A stretch of 50,013 nt of DNA, taken from assembly GCA_020692565.1 (NCBI GenBank), contig JAIMKJ010000030.1:1-50013 (forward strand), given 5' to 3'. Position numbers and translations under genes: made by a program. Positions 33,390 to 42,939 of this stretch are shown here, in pieces; the first letter of the stretch is position 1; each line of letters opens with the position of its first letter. The DNA is from Thermomonas sp. (GTDB lineage Bacteria > Pseudomonadota > Gammaproteobacteria > Xanthomonadales > Xanthomonadaceae). Under the pieces are notes generated by a model. That model searched no databases. It worked only from the letters and a program-made list of their open reading frames with translations, and was not told where the DNA came from.

Positions 33390-33424
33390 CATAGCCCGGA
33401 TGTGCTATGCACATCCGGGCTATG
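33390..33424. terminator. perfect 16-bp hairpin between convergent genes
   Basis: CATAGCCCGGATGTGC (33390-33405) and GCACATCCGGGCTATG (33409-33424) pair perfectly around a 3-base loop. It lies between the MASE1 stop and the stop of the convergent secreted-protein gene, so it can end transcripts from both sides. The TAGCCCGGATG core resembles REP-like repeats common in proteobacteria and may be one of many genomic copies. Confidence 0.6.
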
Positions 33425-33431
33425 AGACGGT

Positions 33432-33926
33432 TCACTCCGACCTACTCTGCACGCGAACCCGCGAACGGACCGGTGCGTTGATCGTCATGGGCGTGCGAAC
33501 CAGCCAACGCTCTTCATTGCCGTTCCTGTAGAGCGTGACCTGCAGTTCCGCAGAGCTGTAAAGGATCGTCGGGATACCAGCCGGTACGGCATCGCCAGCC
33601 ACCGCCACACGGTCGGCATCGGTACCGATGGGCAGGACCCAGAACGTACCGCCGATATGCCCGACAGCCACTCTCACGATGCCGAACCTGTCGTTGACCT
33701 GCAGGTAACGGATCCCGTCGCGCTCGAACTCGTAGACCTGCCAGGCAGGGTTGGGTGCCATGTCCGGCGCGTCCGGGAACGGCAGACCCAAGCCGAATGG
33801 CGCTTTCGGCGCACCATTCTTGTCCGATGGACAACCGCACTGCGCGCTTGCCAGCGGGCTCGCCATCGAGGCCCCCATAAGGACGGCGATGGACAGAAAG
33901 TGCGTACGGGGCGTGTTCTTGTACAT
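33432..33926 (-). CDS. small secreted protein of unknown function
   Basis: From the ATG at 33926, which follows AAGGAG by 7 bases, the protein has 164 residues. It has a signal peptide ending near LASAQ, then CGCPSDKNGAPKAPFGLGLPFPDAP and a beta-rich stretch (WQVYEFERDGIRYLQVNDRFGIVRVAVGHIGGTFWVLPIG). The C-terminus is basic and ends in VRSRVRVQSRSE. I recognise no family. It lies at the edge of the segment inserted between tRNA-Cys and tRNA-Leu(TAA). Confidence 0.7.
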   Translation of the reverse strand: MYKNTPRTHFLSIAVLMGASMASPLASAQCGCPSDKNGAPKAPFGLGLPFPDAPDMAPNPAWQVYEFERDGIRYLQVNDRFGIVRVAVGHIGGTFWVLPIGTDADRVAVAGDAVPAGIPTILYSSAELQVTLYRNGNEERWLVRTPMTINAPVRSRVRVQSRSE

Positions 33927-33950
33927 TGATATCTCCTTGGTGTATTCCAT

Positions 33951-34320
33951 AACAGAGTGGTTAGCACTCCGATGCGAAAATCGGGTTCGCTAACGAGTAG
34001 ATGCCCGTCAAGGAATTCCTTCGGGCGCCCCGACGGTACCATTGGAATACGCCCCTCCGCGCAGCGCCTGCCCCTTGCCCCGGCCGGGGGAATACGGTGC
34101 GGTACGGATTCGCGCCAACGGTCGCCGGGCAGATCGTATTCGACATCGCGATCCTGCCGATCGCGCCCGGCGATGCGGGTCGATGCGGCGCAACGTGTCG
34201 AACACGCCAGCGACCGCAGTAGCGGCGCAATGGAAGTGCGGGTCGGGCAATGCGGACGGATGCGGTTCGTCGGGTCGGATCGACAACGAACGATGCTCAC
34301 CATCGGATCGCGGACAACAA
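33951..34320. other. gene-free interval upstream of the small secreted protein
   Basis: These 370 bases hold no reading frame that I can support. One structure is visible: GTTAGC (33960-33965), CCGAT (33969-33973), ATCGG (33980-33984) and GCTAAC (33989-33994) form an interrupted hairpin just upstream of the secreted-protein gene and could control it. The rest is GC-rich without clear promoter boxes or repeats. Confidence 0.5.
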
Positions 34321-34342
34321 AAAACCCGCCGAGGCGGGTTTT
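34321..34342 (-). terminator. intrinsic terminator after tRNA-Cys
   Basis: AAAACCCGCC (34321-34330) and GGCGGGTTTT (34333-34342) form a 10-bp stem with a 2-base centre. On the minus strand the stem ends in a T-rich run (TTTTTTGTTG). It closes the uvrC-pgsA-tRNA transcript 8 bases after the tRNA-Cys end. Confidence 0.85.
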
Positions 34343-34350
34343 CGCAACAC

Positions 34351-34424
34351 TGGAGGCCTGGGTCGGAATCGAACCGGCGTACGCGGCTTTGCAGGCCGCT
34401 GCATGACCACTCTGCCACCAGGCC
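34351..34424 (-). tRNA. tRNA-Cys (anticodon GCA)
   Basis: The 74-base minus-strand gene starts GGCCTGGTGGCAGAGTGG and ends CAGGCCTCCA with CCA encoded. The anticodon stem GCGGC/GCCGC encloses CTGCAAA, giving GCA. It follows tRNA-Gly after 53 bases that include a terminator-like hairpin. Confidence 0.96.
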
Positions 34425-34446
34425 AGTGACTTCCTTGCTTAAAAAC

Positions 34447-34468
34447 AAACCCCGGCGAGCCGGGGTTT
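34447..34468 (-). terminator. hairpin between tRNA-Gly and tRNA-Cys
   Basis: AAACCCCGGC (34447-34456) pairs with GCCGGGGTTT (34459-34468). On the minus strand it is followed by TTTGTTTTT-like sequence, so it can act as an intrinsic terminator or as a processing site between the two tRNAs. Confidence 0.75.
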
Positions 34469-34477
34469 ACTTGAATC

Positions 34478-35178
<701 letters not shown>

Positions 35179-35182
<4 letters not shown>

Positions 35183-37146
35183 GGCTGTCCTTGTGATTCC
35201 AAACCGTGGAGGGTCGCGTAGATACGCTCGGCCAATGCGGCGTTGATGCCTTCGACCCGGGCGATCTCTTCGATACCCGCTGCCTTCAGACCCGCCAACC
35301 CTCCGAAATGCCGCAACAGATTAGCGCGTCGGCGCGGCCCGATACCGGAAATATCTTCCAGACGGCTCACGTTCCGCGCTTTCTGCCGCCGCCCACGGTG
35401 GCCGGTGATCGCGAACCTGTGCGCTTCGTCGCGAACCTGCTGGATCAGTTGCAGCCCCAGCGAGCCGGCCCCGGGGTGCAGTTCGCGGCCCGGCTTTCCA
35501 TCGACCCCCGGCAGCAGCAGGGTTTCGTCGCCGGCGCGCCGCGCCTCGCCCTTCGCCACTCCGACCACGTGGACATCGACGACCCCCAGGTCCGCCAGCA
35601 CCGCATTGGCCTGGGCCACCTGCCCGGCCCCGCCGTCGATCAGGAGCAGATCCGGCAGCACGGCCGCCGCACGCACCGGTGCGGCGACCGCAGCGGCGTC
35701 ATCGGCGACGGCATCGGGTACCGCCGCCGCAGCGTCCTCCGCAGCGACGGCTTCCGGGACGCTGGCGGCGGCCTCGACCGCCCGGCGGAACCTGCGCTCC
35801 AGGGCCTGGCGCATCGCGGCATAGTCGTCGCCGCCCGCCACGCCTTCGATGTTGTAGCGGCGATACTGGCCACGTACCGGGCCATCCGCATCGAAGACCA
35901 CGCAGGACGCCACTGTCGCCTCGCCCATGGTGTGGCTGATGTCGAAACATTCGATCCGCTGCGGCACCTCGCCCAGCCCCAGCAGATCGCGCAGCGCTTC
36001 GGCGCGCGCGCGCTGCGCGGCGTTGCTGCCGATCTCGGCAGCCAGCGCCACTTCGGCATTGCGGCGCACCAGATCCAGATAGCCGGCGCGCTCGCTGCGC
36101 ACGCTGGTCTTGAGCTGGACCTTGCGACCGGCAGAGACGCTCAGTGCCTCTTCGATCACTTCGCGTTCGGGAATGTCGCGATCCAGGACGATTTCCCGCG
36201 GCGGCCCGTGTTCGGCGTAGTACTGCGAAACAAACGCGGCCAGCACTTCTTCCGCGCTGTCTTCGCCGTTGGTCTTCGGAAAAAAGCTCCGGGTGCCGAG
36301 ATTGCGACCGTCGCGGAACATCAACAGCATCACGCAGGCCTGGGCGCCGCGCATCGCGCAGGCGAGCACGTCGAGATCGGCCGCAGTACCGTCCACGTAT
36401 TGCCGCGACTGCAGTTTGCGGATCGAAGCGATGAGATCGCGCAGGCGCGCGGCGTCCTCGAAATCGAGACGGGCACTGGCGTCTTCCATCGCGGCGGTGA
36501 GTTCGACGGTAAGGTCGTCGCTGCGGCCATCCAGGAACATCGTCGCCTGGCGCACGCTGTCGGCGTAGTCGCGAGCCTGCACCAGGCCGACGCAAGGGCC
36601 GCTGCAGCGGCCGATCTGGTATTGCAGGCAAGGCCGCGAGCGGTTGCGGAACACGCTGTCCTCGCAACTGCGCAGGCGGAAGATCTTCTGCATCAGGTTC
36701 AGCGTGTCGCGCACCGCCAGCACGCTGGGATACGGGCCGAAATAGCGTCCGGGCAGCGAACGGGCACCGCGATGGAACGCGATCCGCGGCCAGGATTCGC
36801 GGGTCAACACCACATACGGGTAACTCTTGTCGTCCCGCAGCAGCACGTTGTAGCGCGGCAGCAGCGACTTGATCAGCTGGTTTTCCAGCAGCAGCGCTTC
36901 GGCCGAGGTGCGGGTGACGGTGACGTCCATGCGCGCGATCTGCGCGACCATCGCCGCGGTGCGCGTCGGCAGCGCCTTGGTGAAATAGCTGGCGACGCGT
37001 TTCTTCAGCGCCGCGGCCTTGCCCACGTACAGCAGGCTGCCGTCGGCTGCGTACATCCGGTAGACGCCGGGCGCAGTGGTCAGATCACGGGCGTAAGCGC
37101 GGCCGTCGAACGCGTCGTCGGCCGGCGCGTCGATCCGACTGGTCAT
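35179..37146 (-). CDS. uvrC: excinuclease ABC subunit C
   Basis: The 655-residue protein makes both incisions in nucleotide excision repair with UvrB. The N-terminal GIY-YIG domain has GVYRMYAADGSLLYVGKA. The UvrB-binding UVR motif is around ARLDFEDAARLRDLIASI, the Cys-rich part is CLQYQIGRCSGPC, the RNase H-like domain has IECFDISHTMGEATVASCVVF and LLLIDGGAGQV, and the C-terminus holds helix-hairpin-helix motifs (DISGIGPRRRANLLRHFGG). An Ala-rich insert at about 455-490 (AAASVPEAVAAEDAAAAVP...) is not part of the usual protein. The start at 37146 overlaps the upstream stop; a longer frame upstream is the shadow of the neighbouring gene. Confidence 0.96.
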
Positions 37147-38570
37147 TCGCCGATCGGAACCTGGCGCAAGCTGCCATCGGCGGTATCGAAACGCAGGACC
37201 GCATGGGCATCCGTGTCGGCGATCCACACCGCACCGGCCACCACCGCCAGGCCGCCCGGGAGATGCAGACGCTGCGGCAGGTTGACCGTGGCCAGTTCGC
37301 CGCCGCCCAGGCGCAGGGTGCGCAACTGGTCGTTGCCGCTGTCGGCGATCCACAGCACCGGCGAAGCGCCGTCGAGCGCGATCGCCTGCGGCTGCTGCAG
37401 CAGCGCGTCGCTGCGCGAGCCGTCGAGACTGCCGAAACGCCAGGCGTTGTGCCCGACCAGGGTCGAGACCTGGCGCGTCCGCAGATTCACGCTGCGGATG
37501 GCCGAACCGGCCTCGTCGCAGACATACAGGATCTGCTGGACGATGGACAGCGACGTCGGCCCGGCGAACGCGGCCGCGGCGCCTTCGCCATCGACGATCT
37601 CCAGCGCACCGGAGCCCGCCAGCAGCTTCAGCGAACGGTCGCCGAGGTCGTAGGCCCAGATCCTGTTGTCGCCGGCGGTGGCGATGCAGATGAGATTGGA
37701 GGGCGAGATCGCGACCGCGCGCGGCTGGTCCAGCGCGACCGAACGCGGATCGTGGACCACGCCTTCGACAGGCGCGCCCGGGCGTCCGGCACCGCAGAGG
37801 GTGTCGACATCGCCGTTGCCCAGCTTGATCCGGCGCACGGCATGGTTGCCGGCGTCGGCGACGTACAGCGCATCGCGCTGCAGGCACAGCCCCTGCGGGT
37901 TCTGGAACGCCGCCAACTCCATCGGGCCATCGATGAAGCCGGGGCCGCCGCTGCCGAACTGGCGGCGGATGCGGCCGTTGAAATCGCACTCCAGTACACG
38001 GTGATGACCGGAATCGACGACATATAAATGTTGCTGGTTCGCGGCGATCCCCATCGGGAAGCGCAGCGGCAGATCGGGCTCGCGGTGGCGGCGCAGTTCG
38101 ACCGGCTCGTCGTTCACCGATTGCGGCACTTCCTCGGCGCGCAGTCGGGCGAACAGCACGTCGAGGTCGCGCACCGGGGTATCGCCGACCAGACGCTCGC
38201 GCACCCGCCCCTGACCGTCGATGAAGACCACGGTGGGCCAGGCGTCGATGCCGTAGTGCTGCCAGAGCACCCAGTCGGCGTCCTGCGCCATCGGGAAATC
38301 CATCGCCGACCGGTGCAGGCGCTTGAACACCCGGCGCGCGTCGCGCTCATGATCGAAACGCGGCACATGAATGGCGACGACATGCAGGTGTTCGCCGTGG
38401 CGCCTGCGCAGCGTCGCGAGATCGGCCAGTCGCTGCTGGGACCAGGCCGAGCCGGCGTTGACGAAGGCGAGCGCGGTGATCCGGCCGCGCAACTGCGCCA
38501 TCCGCAGCGGCTTGGCCAGATTCAGCCATTCGAGGCTGTCGGGAAATTCGGGGGCGGGCGACATATCCAT
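37143..38570 (-). CDS. thioredoxin-fold plus NHL-repeat protein
   Basis: The 475-residue protein resembles NHLRC2-type proteins: an N-terminal thioredoxin-like domain (about 1-150), then an NHL beta-propeller with repeated motifs such as LRFPMGIAANQQHLYVVDSGHHRVL, FQNPQGLCLQRDALYVADAGNHAVRRI and LPGGLAVVAGAVWIADTDAHAVLRF. In the thioredoxin part the CxxC site is replaced by SAWSQQ, so no disulfide exchange is expected, although the later cis-proline segment DAWPTVVFID is kept. No signal peptide is visible. It shares an ATGA overlap with uvrC, so it heads the operon. Confidence 0.82.
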   Translation of the reverse strand: MDMSPAPEFPDSLEWLNLAKPLRMAQLRGRITALAFVNAGSAWSQQRLADLATLRRRHGEHLHVVAIHVPRFDHERDARRVFKRLHRSAMDFPMAQDADWVLWQHYGIDAWPTVVFIDGQGRVRERLVGDTPVRDLDVLFARLRAEEVPQSVNDEPVELRRHREPDLPLRFPMGIAANQQHLYVVDSGHHRVLECDFNGRIRRQFGSGGPGFIDGPMELAAFQNPQGLCLQRDALYVADAGNHAVRRIKLGNGDVDTLCGAGRPGAPVEGVVHDPRSVALDQPRAVAISPSNLICIATAGDNRIWAYDLGDRSLKLLAGSGALEIVDGEGAAAAFAGPTSLSIVQQILYVCDEAGSAIRSVNLRTRQVSTLVGHNAWRFGSLDGSRSDALLQQPQAIALDGASPVLWIADSGNDQLRTLRLGGGELATVNLPQRLHLPGGLAVVAGAVWIADTDAHAVLRFDTADGSLRQVPIGE

Positions 38571-38579
38571 CAGTAGAAC

Positions 38580-38608
38580 AGCATCCCTAGTCTGCGGGCG
38601 AGCGTCAA
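38580..38608 (-). promoter_or_regulatory. candidate promoter of the NHL-uvrC-pgsA-tRNA operon
   Basis: On the minus strand TTGACG (plus 38603-38608), a 17-base spacer and GATGCT (plus 38580-38585) stand just before the ATG at 38570. The -10 match is weak and the leader would be very short, so this is a moderate candidate. Confidence 0.35.
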
Positions 38609-38660
38609 CATTCCACTTTACAGCCTGCCGCCGTGCGAACTGCGATCGTGCGATCCGCCC

Positions 38661-39134
38661 TCATGCGCGCGGGCGCGCCACTGCGAGCCGGGACACGATG
38701 CCCGCAGCCGCGGCATCCACCATCGCCCAGACCCGTCGGAAGTCTTCAGGGCCACCGGTGTAAGGGTCAGGCACCTCGCCGCCCTCACCCAGCCCGGCCC
38801 ATTCCAGCAACAGCGCGGTCTGTGCGACGGACCCGGAGGGCGCCATCGACCGCACAGCGTGCAGGACGCTGCGGTCGGCGCAGAGCAGCCAATCGAAGTG
38901 CTCGAAATCGGCACTGCGCAGCTTGCGGGCGCGCTGGCCGCGGATATCCACGCCGGAACCGGCCGCCACCGCGACGCTGCGGCGATCCGGGGGCTCGCCG
39001 GCATGCCAGCCACCGGTGCCGGCCGAATCCACCTCCACCCAGTCCAGACCATTGCGGTCCAGATGCGCGCGAACGGCGCCCTCGGCCAGTGGCGACCGGC
39101 AGATATTGCCCAGACAGACCATCAGCAGACGCAT
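38661..39134 (-). CDS. low-molecular-weight protein-tyrosine phosphatase
   Basis: The 157-residue protein starts with the phosphate loop VCLGNICRS (nucleophile Cys7, Arg13, Ser14) and has the general acid in VPDPYTGG (Asp123), the full active-site set of the family. Length is typical. It lies 3 bases after kdsB, and this pairing is common in Xanthomonadaceae. Such enzymes often act on tyrosine kinases of exopolysaccharide synthesis, but no such kinase is in the window, so the substrate is open. Confidence 0.92.
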   Translation of the reverse strand: MRLLMVCLGNICRSPLAEGAVRAHLDRNGLDWVEVDSAGTGGWHAGEPPDRRSVAVAAGSGVDIRGQRARKLRSADFEHFDWLLCADRSVLHAVRSMAPSGSVAQTALLLEWAGLGEGGEVPDPYTGGPEDFRRVWAMVDAAAAGIVSRLAVARPRA

Positions 39135-39137
39135 CGT

Positions 39138-39917
39138 TCAGGTTCCGCCCGTCGCTGCGAGGTGGCGCTCGGCGCGTTCGAGGTCTTCGGGGGTGTCGAT
39201 GCCGGGCGGGAACGCGGCCGGCGTGATCGCCACCGCGATCCGGTATCCGGCTTCCAGCGCGCGCAGTTGTTCCAGCGACTCGATCCGCTCCAGCGGCGAC
39301 GGCGGCAACGCAGCGAACTGCTTCAGGAACCCGGCCCGATAGCCGTAGATGCCGATATGACGCAACCACGGCCCGCCGGACGGCAGCGTGTCGCGGCCGT
39401 GGGCGAACGCGTCGCGCGGCCAGGGAATCGGCGCGCGGCTGAAATACAGGGCATCGTCGTTGCCGGCGCGGACCAGCTTGACCGTATTCGGATCGAACAG
39501 TGCGGCGACATCGTCGATCTCCGTCGCCAGCGTGCTCATCGGCGCACCCGAGGCGACCAGAATCTCGGCCACGGCGCGAATCCCGGCCGCCGGCGCGAAC
39601 GGCTCGTCGCCCTGCAGATTGACTACCACGGTGTCGTCGCTCCAGCCGGCGAACGCGGCGCATTCGGCCAAGCGATCGGTGCCGGAGGCGTGATCCGGCG
39701 ACGTCATCGCGATCTTCACCCCGCTGGTGGCCAGCGCATCGGCGATGCGGACGTCATCGGTGGCGACCCAGACCTCGCGCGCGCCCGCAGCCAGCGCGCG
39801 CCGGGCGACGTGCAGCACCAGCGGCTCACCGCCCAGCAGGCGCAGAGGTTTGCCGGGCAGCCGCGAAGCGGCGTAACGGGCGGGAATGGCGACGACGAAA
39901 TCGGAGATGGCGGGCAT
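39138..39917 (-). CDS. kdsB: 3-deoxy-manno-octulosonate cytidylyltransferase
   Basis: The 259-residue enzyme activates Kdo with CTP for the inner core of lipopolysaccharide. The N-terminal nucleotide-binding motif is [18 protein letters not shown]. Further family signatures are [24 protein letters not shown] and [12 protein letters not shown], and the C-terminal [21 protein letters not shown] is also conserved. It is downstream of lpxK, separated by about 200 bases that hold a repeat element. Confidence 0.96.
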   Translation of the reverse strand: MPAISDFVVAIPARYAASRLPGKPLRLLGGEPLVLHVARRALAAGAREVWVATDDVRIADALATSGVKIAMTSPDHASGTDRLAECAAFAGWSDDTVVVNLQGDEPFAPAAGIRAVAEILVASGAPMSTLATEIDDVAALFDPNTVKLVRAGNDDALYFSRAPIPWPRDAFAHGRDTLPSGGPWLRHIGIYGYRAGFLKQFAALPPSPLERIESLEQLRALEAGYRIAVAITPAAFPPGIDTPEDLERAERHLAATGGT

Positions 39918-39958
39918 GGGGGCAATGATAGCGGTGCGCCATCGACAAAAATCATTGT

Positions 39959-40058
39959 CATCCCGAACGCTCGCACAGCGAGTGGAGAAATCTGCTGGGC
40001 TTCGCCGGAGATCAAATAAAAGCAGATCCCTCCTCGGGCTGCGCCCTCGTTCGGGATG
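39959..40058. repeat. about 100-bp imperfect inverted-repeat element (MITE-like)
   Basis: CATCCCGAACG (39959-39969) and CGTTCGGGATG (40048-40058) are perfect inverted ends. Inside, CTCGCACAGCGAG forms its own small stem, and GAGAAATCTGCT pairs with AGCAGATCCCTC further in. The whole can fold into one long hairpin. It contains no gene. The TCATCCCGAACG-type ends are seen in abundant intergenic repeats of bacteria, so several copies in the genome are likely. It sits between lpxK and kdsB. Confidence 0.65.
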
Positions 40059-40118
40059 GCAATTGCTGGGGACTACGCTGTCACTCTGGATGACAGGCTC
40101 ACTGCGCGCTTCCGCAAG

Positions 40119-41114
40119 TCACCGCTTCAACCGATCCAGCAACGCCACCCAGAACGCCTCCGGCAGTTCCGCGCGGATCGGTACGCTGTAACAGCGCTCA
40201 CCCTGGAATCCGGCGCACTTCACCGCGTCCTTTTCGGTCATCAGCACCGGCAGGTCGCTGCCGAACTGCAGATCCTCGGCGCGGTAACGGTAGTGGTCGG
40301 GAAACGCATGCGGCACGACCGCGATATCGAGGCCGCGCAGCATCGCGAAGAAGCGCTCGGGGTCGCCGATGCCGGCCACGGCATGCACGCGCTGGCCCGC
40401 GAACGCCGACAGCGGCGCGCCGCGATGCCCATGCAGCGGCACGGCGTCCTGCGCGCGCAGATGCATCGACCATTCGCCGAAAGCGGCCTCCTGTTGTTCT
40501 TCTCCGCCCAGATTCACCACCCGGAAATCGCAGCGATCGCCGCGTTCCGGCGGCTCGCGCATCGGCCCGGCCGGCAGCGCCCGGCGATTGCCGTAGCGGC
40601 GACGGCCATCGATCACTTCGATCTCGACATCGCGCGCCAACCGGTAATGCTGCAGGCCGTCGTCGCAGACCACGATGTCGCAGCCGGCGTCGATCAGCGC
40701 CCTCGCCGCAGCCACGCGGTCGCGATCCACCCGCACCCGGGCGCCGGTGCGACGCGCGATCAGCACCGGCTCGTCGCCACCGAGCGCGGTCTCGGTGCCG
40801 GCGTCGACCCACCGCGGAACGTTGGCCCGCGCGCGGCCGTAGCCGCGGCTGGCCACGCCCGGGGTCCAGCCCGCGGCGCGCAGGCGCTCGACGATGGCGA
40901 TGGTGAGCGGGGTCTTGCCGCTGCCGCCGGCGATGAGGTTGCCGACCACCAGCACCGGTTTGCCCGGATGCCGGCTTCGGAACACGCCTTTGCGGTACAG
41001 CGCGGCGCGCGTCGCCACCGCGCCCGCATACACGCCGGAAAGCAAGCGCGCGGGCCACGGCGGCGCGCTGCCATCGAACCAGTACGTCGGCGGCTGCCGG
41101 CGTGTGTCGGTCAT
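40119..41114 (-). CDS. lpxK: tetraacyldisaccharide 4'-kinase
   Basis: The 331-residue kinase adds the 4'-phosphate of lipid A at the inner membrane. The P-loop is [14 protein letters not shown] (GGSGKT at 63-68). Other family features are [19 protein letters not shown] and [17 protein letters not shown], and the C-terminal [12 protein letters not shown] and LMTEKDAVK. It follows msbA by about 50 bases, the usual order in gammaproteobacteria. Confidence 0.96.
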   Translation of the reverse strand: MTDTRRQPPTYWFDGSAPPWPARLLSGVYAGAVATRAALYRKGVFRSRHPGKPVLVVGNLIAGGSGKTPLTIAIVERLRAAGWTPGVASRGYGRARANVPRWVDAGTETALGGDEPVLIARRTGARVRVDRDRVAAARALIDAGCDIVVCDDGLQHYRLARDVEIEVIDGRRRYGNRRALPAGPMREPPERGDRCDFRVVNLGGEEQQEAAFGEWSMHLRAQDAVPLHGHRGAPLSAFAGQRVHAVAGIGDPERFFAMLRGLDIAVVPHAFPDHYRYRAEDLQFGSDLPVLMTEKDAVKCAGFQGERCYSVPIRAELPEAFWVALLDRLKR

Positions 41115-41166
41115 GAGAGCAGGCCCGTGAGGGCACGCTCATGCAGGCAGGCGAGTGAATGCAGGC

Positions 41167-42939
41167 TCATCCCGGCGCGTCCGCGCTGCCCGGCTCGCGG
41201 AACTGCATCCGGTGCAGGTGCGCGTACAGCCCGCCCTGCGCCAGCAGTTCGGCATGCGTGCCCTGCTCCACCAGCCGGCCCTGGTCCAGCACCAGCACCT
41301 GATCGGCGTGTTCGATGGTCGACAGGCGGTGCGCGATGACCAGCGTGGTGCGATCCGACATCAAGCGGTTCAGCGCGTCCTGCACCAGCCGCTCGGATTC
41401 CGTATCGAGCGAAGCGGTGGCTTCGTCCAGGATGAGGATCGGCGCGTCCTTGAGGATCGCGCGCGCGATCACGAGACGCTGGCGCTGGCCGCCGGAGAGG
41501 CGCCCGCCCTTGGCGCCGATTCCCGTTCCCGAGCCCTCGGACAGCTTGTCGACGAATTCGCTGGCGTAGGCGGCGTCCAGCGCGTGGCGCAAGCCCTCGC
41601 CCGGCGAGTCGGCGAGTTCGCCGTAGGCCACGTTCGCGGCCACGCTGCCGTCGAACAGCATCACCTGCTGCCCGACCAGCGCGATCTGCCGGCGCAGGTC
41701 GGCGAGACGGTAATCGGTCAGTGGATGACCATCGAGCAGGATCTCGCCCGATGCCGGTTCGTAGAACCGCGGAATCAGCTTGATCAGCGTGGATTTGCCG
41801 CTTCCGGAACGGCCGACGATGGCGGTGACGGTGCCCGGCTTCGCGACGAAACGGATATCGGTCAACGCCGGTTCGCCCTGACCCGGATAGCGCGCGCCGA
41901 TGGCGCGGAATTCCAGCTCGCCGCGGGCACGCGTGAGTTCGCGCGCACCGCCGTCGCGTTCTTCATCGGCATCCAGCACGCCGAACAGGCGCTCGGCCGA
42001 GGCGATGCCTTTCTGCAGCATGTTCTGGACATTGGTCAACTGCTTCAACGCCGGGATCATCGCCATCATCGCCATCATCAGGGTGACGAAACCGCCCGCA
42101 CTGAGCCGCCCCGCCGCCGCCTCGCGGCCGGCGAAGAACAACAGCAGCGCCAGACCCACTGCGCCCATCAGTTGCACCACCGCCGACGAGATGCTGCGGG
42201 TGGATTCGACCTTCATCGATAACCGCAGGTTCTCGTCGGCGAGCGCGCCGTAACGCGCCAGCTCGGCGTCCTGCGCGCCGTAGATCTTCACTTCCTGCTG
42301 ATTGTTGAGGGTCTGGTCCGCGGCCTGCATCAGCCGGCCGCCGCTTTCCTGCACGCGATGGCTGAAGCGCCGGTAGCGCTTGGCGACCTTGTCCATCAGC
42401 ACCGCCAGCGGCGGCGCCATGACCAGGATCGCGATGGTCACCTGCCAGCTGGTCCACAGCATCACCACCAGCGCGCCGATGATCTGCAGCGACTGTTGCA
42501 GCATCACCTTGGCGGCATCGACCGCGGCGTTCGCCACCTGGTCGCTGTCCGAGCCCAGCCGCATCAGCATCGACGGCACCGGCTCGCTGTCGAAACGCAG
42601 CCCGGGCAGGCGCAGATATTTGCCGAGCACCCGCACCCGCAGGTCGCGGGCGATGCTGCGCGCGGACTTGCCCATGCAGACGTCGGTGATATAGCCGGCG
42701 ATCCCGCGGATCACGAACAGGCCGACGATCGCCAGCGGCAGGATCAGGCTGAGTTCGGAGTTCTTGCTGATGAAGGTCTCGTCGACCACCGGCTCCATCA
42801 GCTTCATGAATGCCGAGCCGGCTGCGGCTTCGATCAACATGCCGCCCAGGGCCAACAGCAGCAGGTTGCGGTACGGCGTGGCGAAGCCGAGCAGGCGCCG
42901 GTAGATCGGCCACGCCGGGGCGCGGTCGGACTTGCTCAT
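41167..42939 (-). CDS. msbA: lipid A export ABC transporter MsbA
   Basis: The 590-residue half-transporter has an N-terminal six-helix domain and a C-terminal ATPase: Walker A VGRSGSGKSTL (about 372-382), signature LSGGQRQRLVIARAIL, Walker B ILILDEATASLD and H-loop VIAHRLSTIEHAD. It flips lipid A-core across the inner membrane. The start overlaps the exbD stop as ATGA. Immediate linkage to lpxK supports MsbA rather than another exporter of the same family. Confidence 0.95.
   Translation of the reverse strand: MSKSDRAPAWPIYRRLLGFATPYRNLLLLALGGMLIEAAAGSAFMKLMEPVVDETFISKNSELSLILPLAIVGLFVIRGIAGYITDVCMGKSARSIARDLRVRVLGKYLRLPGLRFDSEPVPSMLMRLGSDSDQVANAAVDAAKVMLQQSLQIIGALVVMLWTSWQVTIAILVMAPPLAVLMDKVAKRYRRFSHRVQESGGRLMQAADQTLNNQQEVKIYGAQDAELARYGALADENLRLSMKVESTRSISSAVVQLMGAVGLALLLFFAGREAAAGRLSAGGFVTLMMAMMAMIPALKQLTNVQNMLQKGIASAERLFGVLDADEERDGGARELTRARGELEFRAIGARYPGQGEPALTDIRFVAKPGTVTAIVGRSGSGKSTLIKLIPRFYEPASGEILLDGHPLTDYRLADLRRQIALVGQQVMLFDGSVAANVAYGELADSPGEGLRHALDAAYASEFVDKLSEGSGTGIGAKGGRLSGGQRQRLVIARAILKDAPILILDEATASLDTESERLVQDALNRLMSDRTTLVIAHRLSTIEHADQVLVLDQGRLVEQGTHAELLAQGGLYAHLHRMQFREPGSADAPG

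Noticed and set aside
35206..37653. 815-codon plus-strand frame over uvrC
   Set aside because: uvrC is certain on the minus strand, and the opposite frame has no family features.
37147..37989. N-terminal extension of the uvrC frame
   Set aside because: The extra 281 codons are out-of-frame reading of the NHL gene; UvrC normally starts at the GIY-YIG domain, as from 37146.
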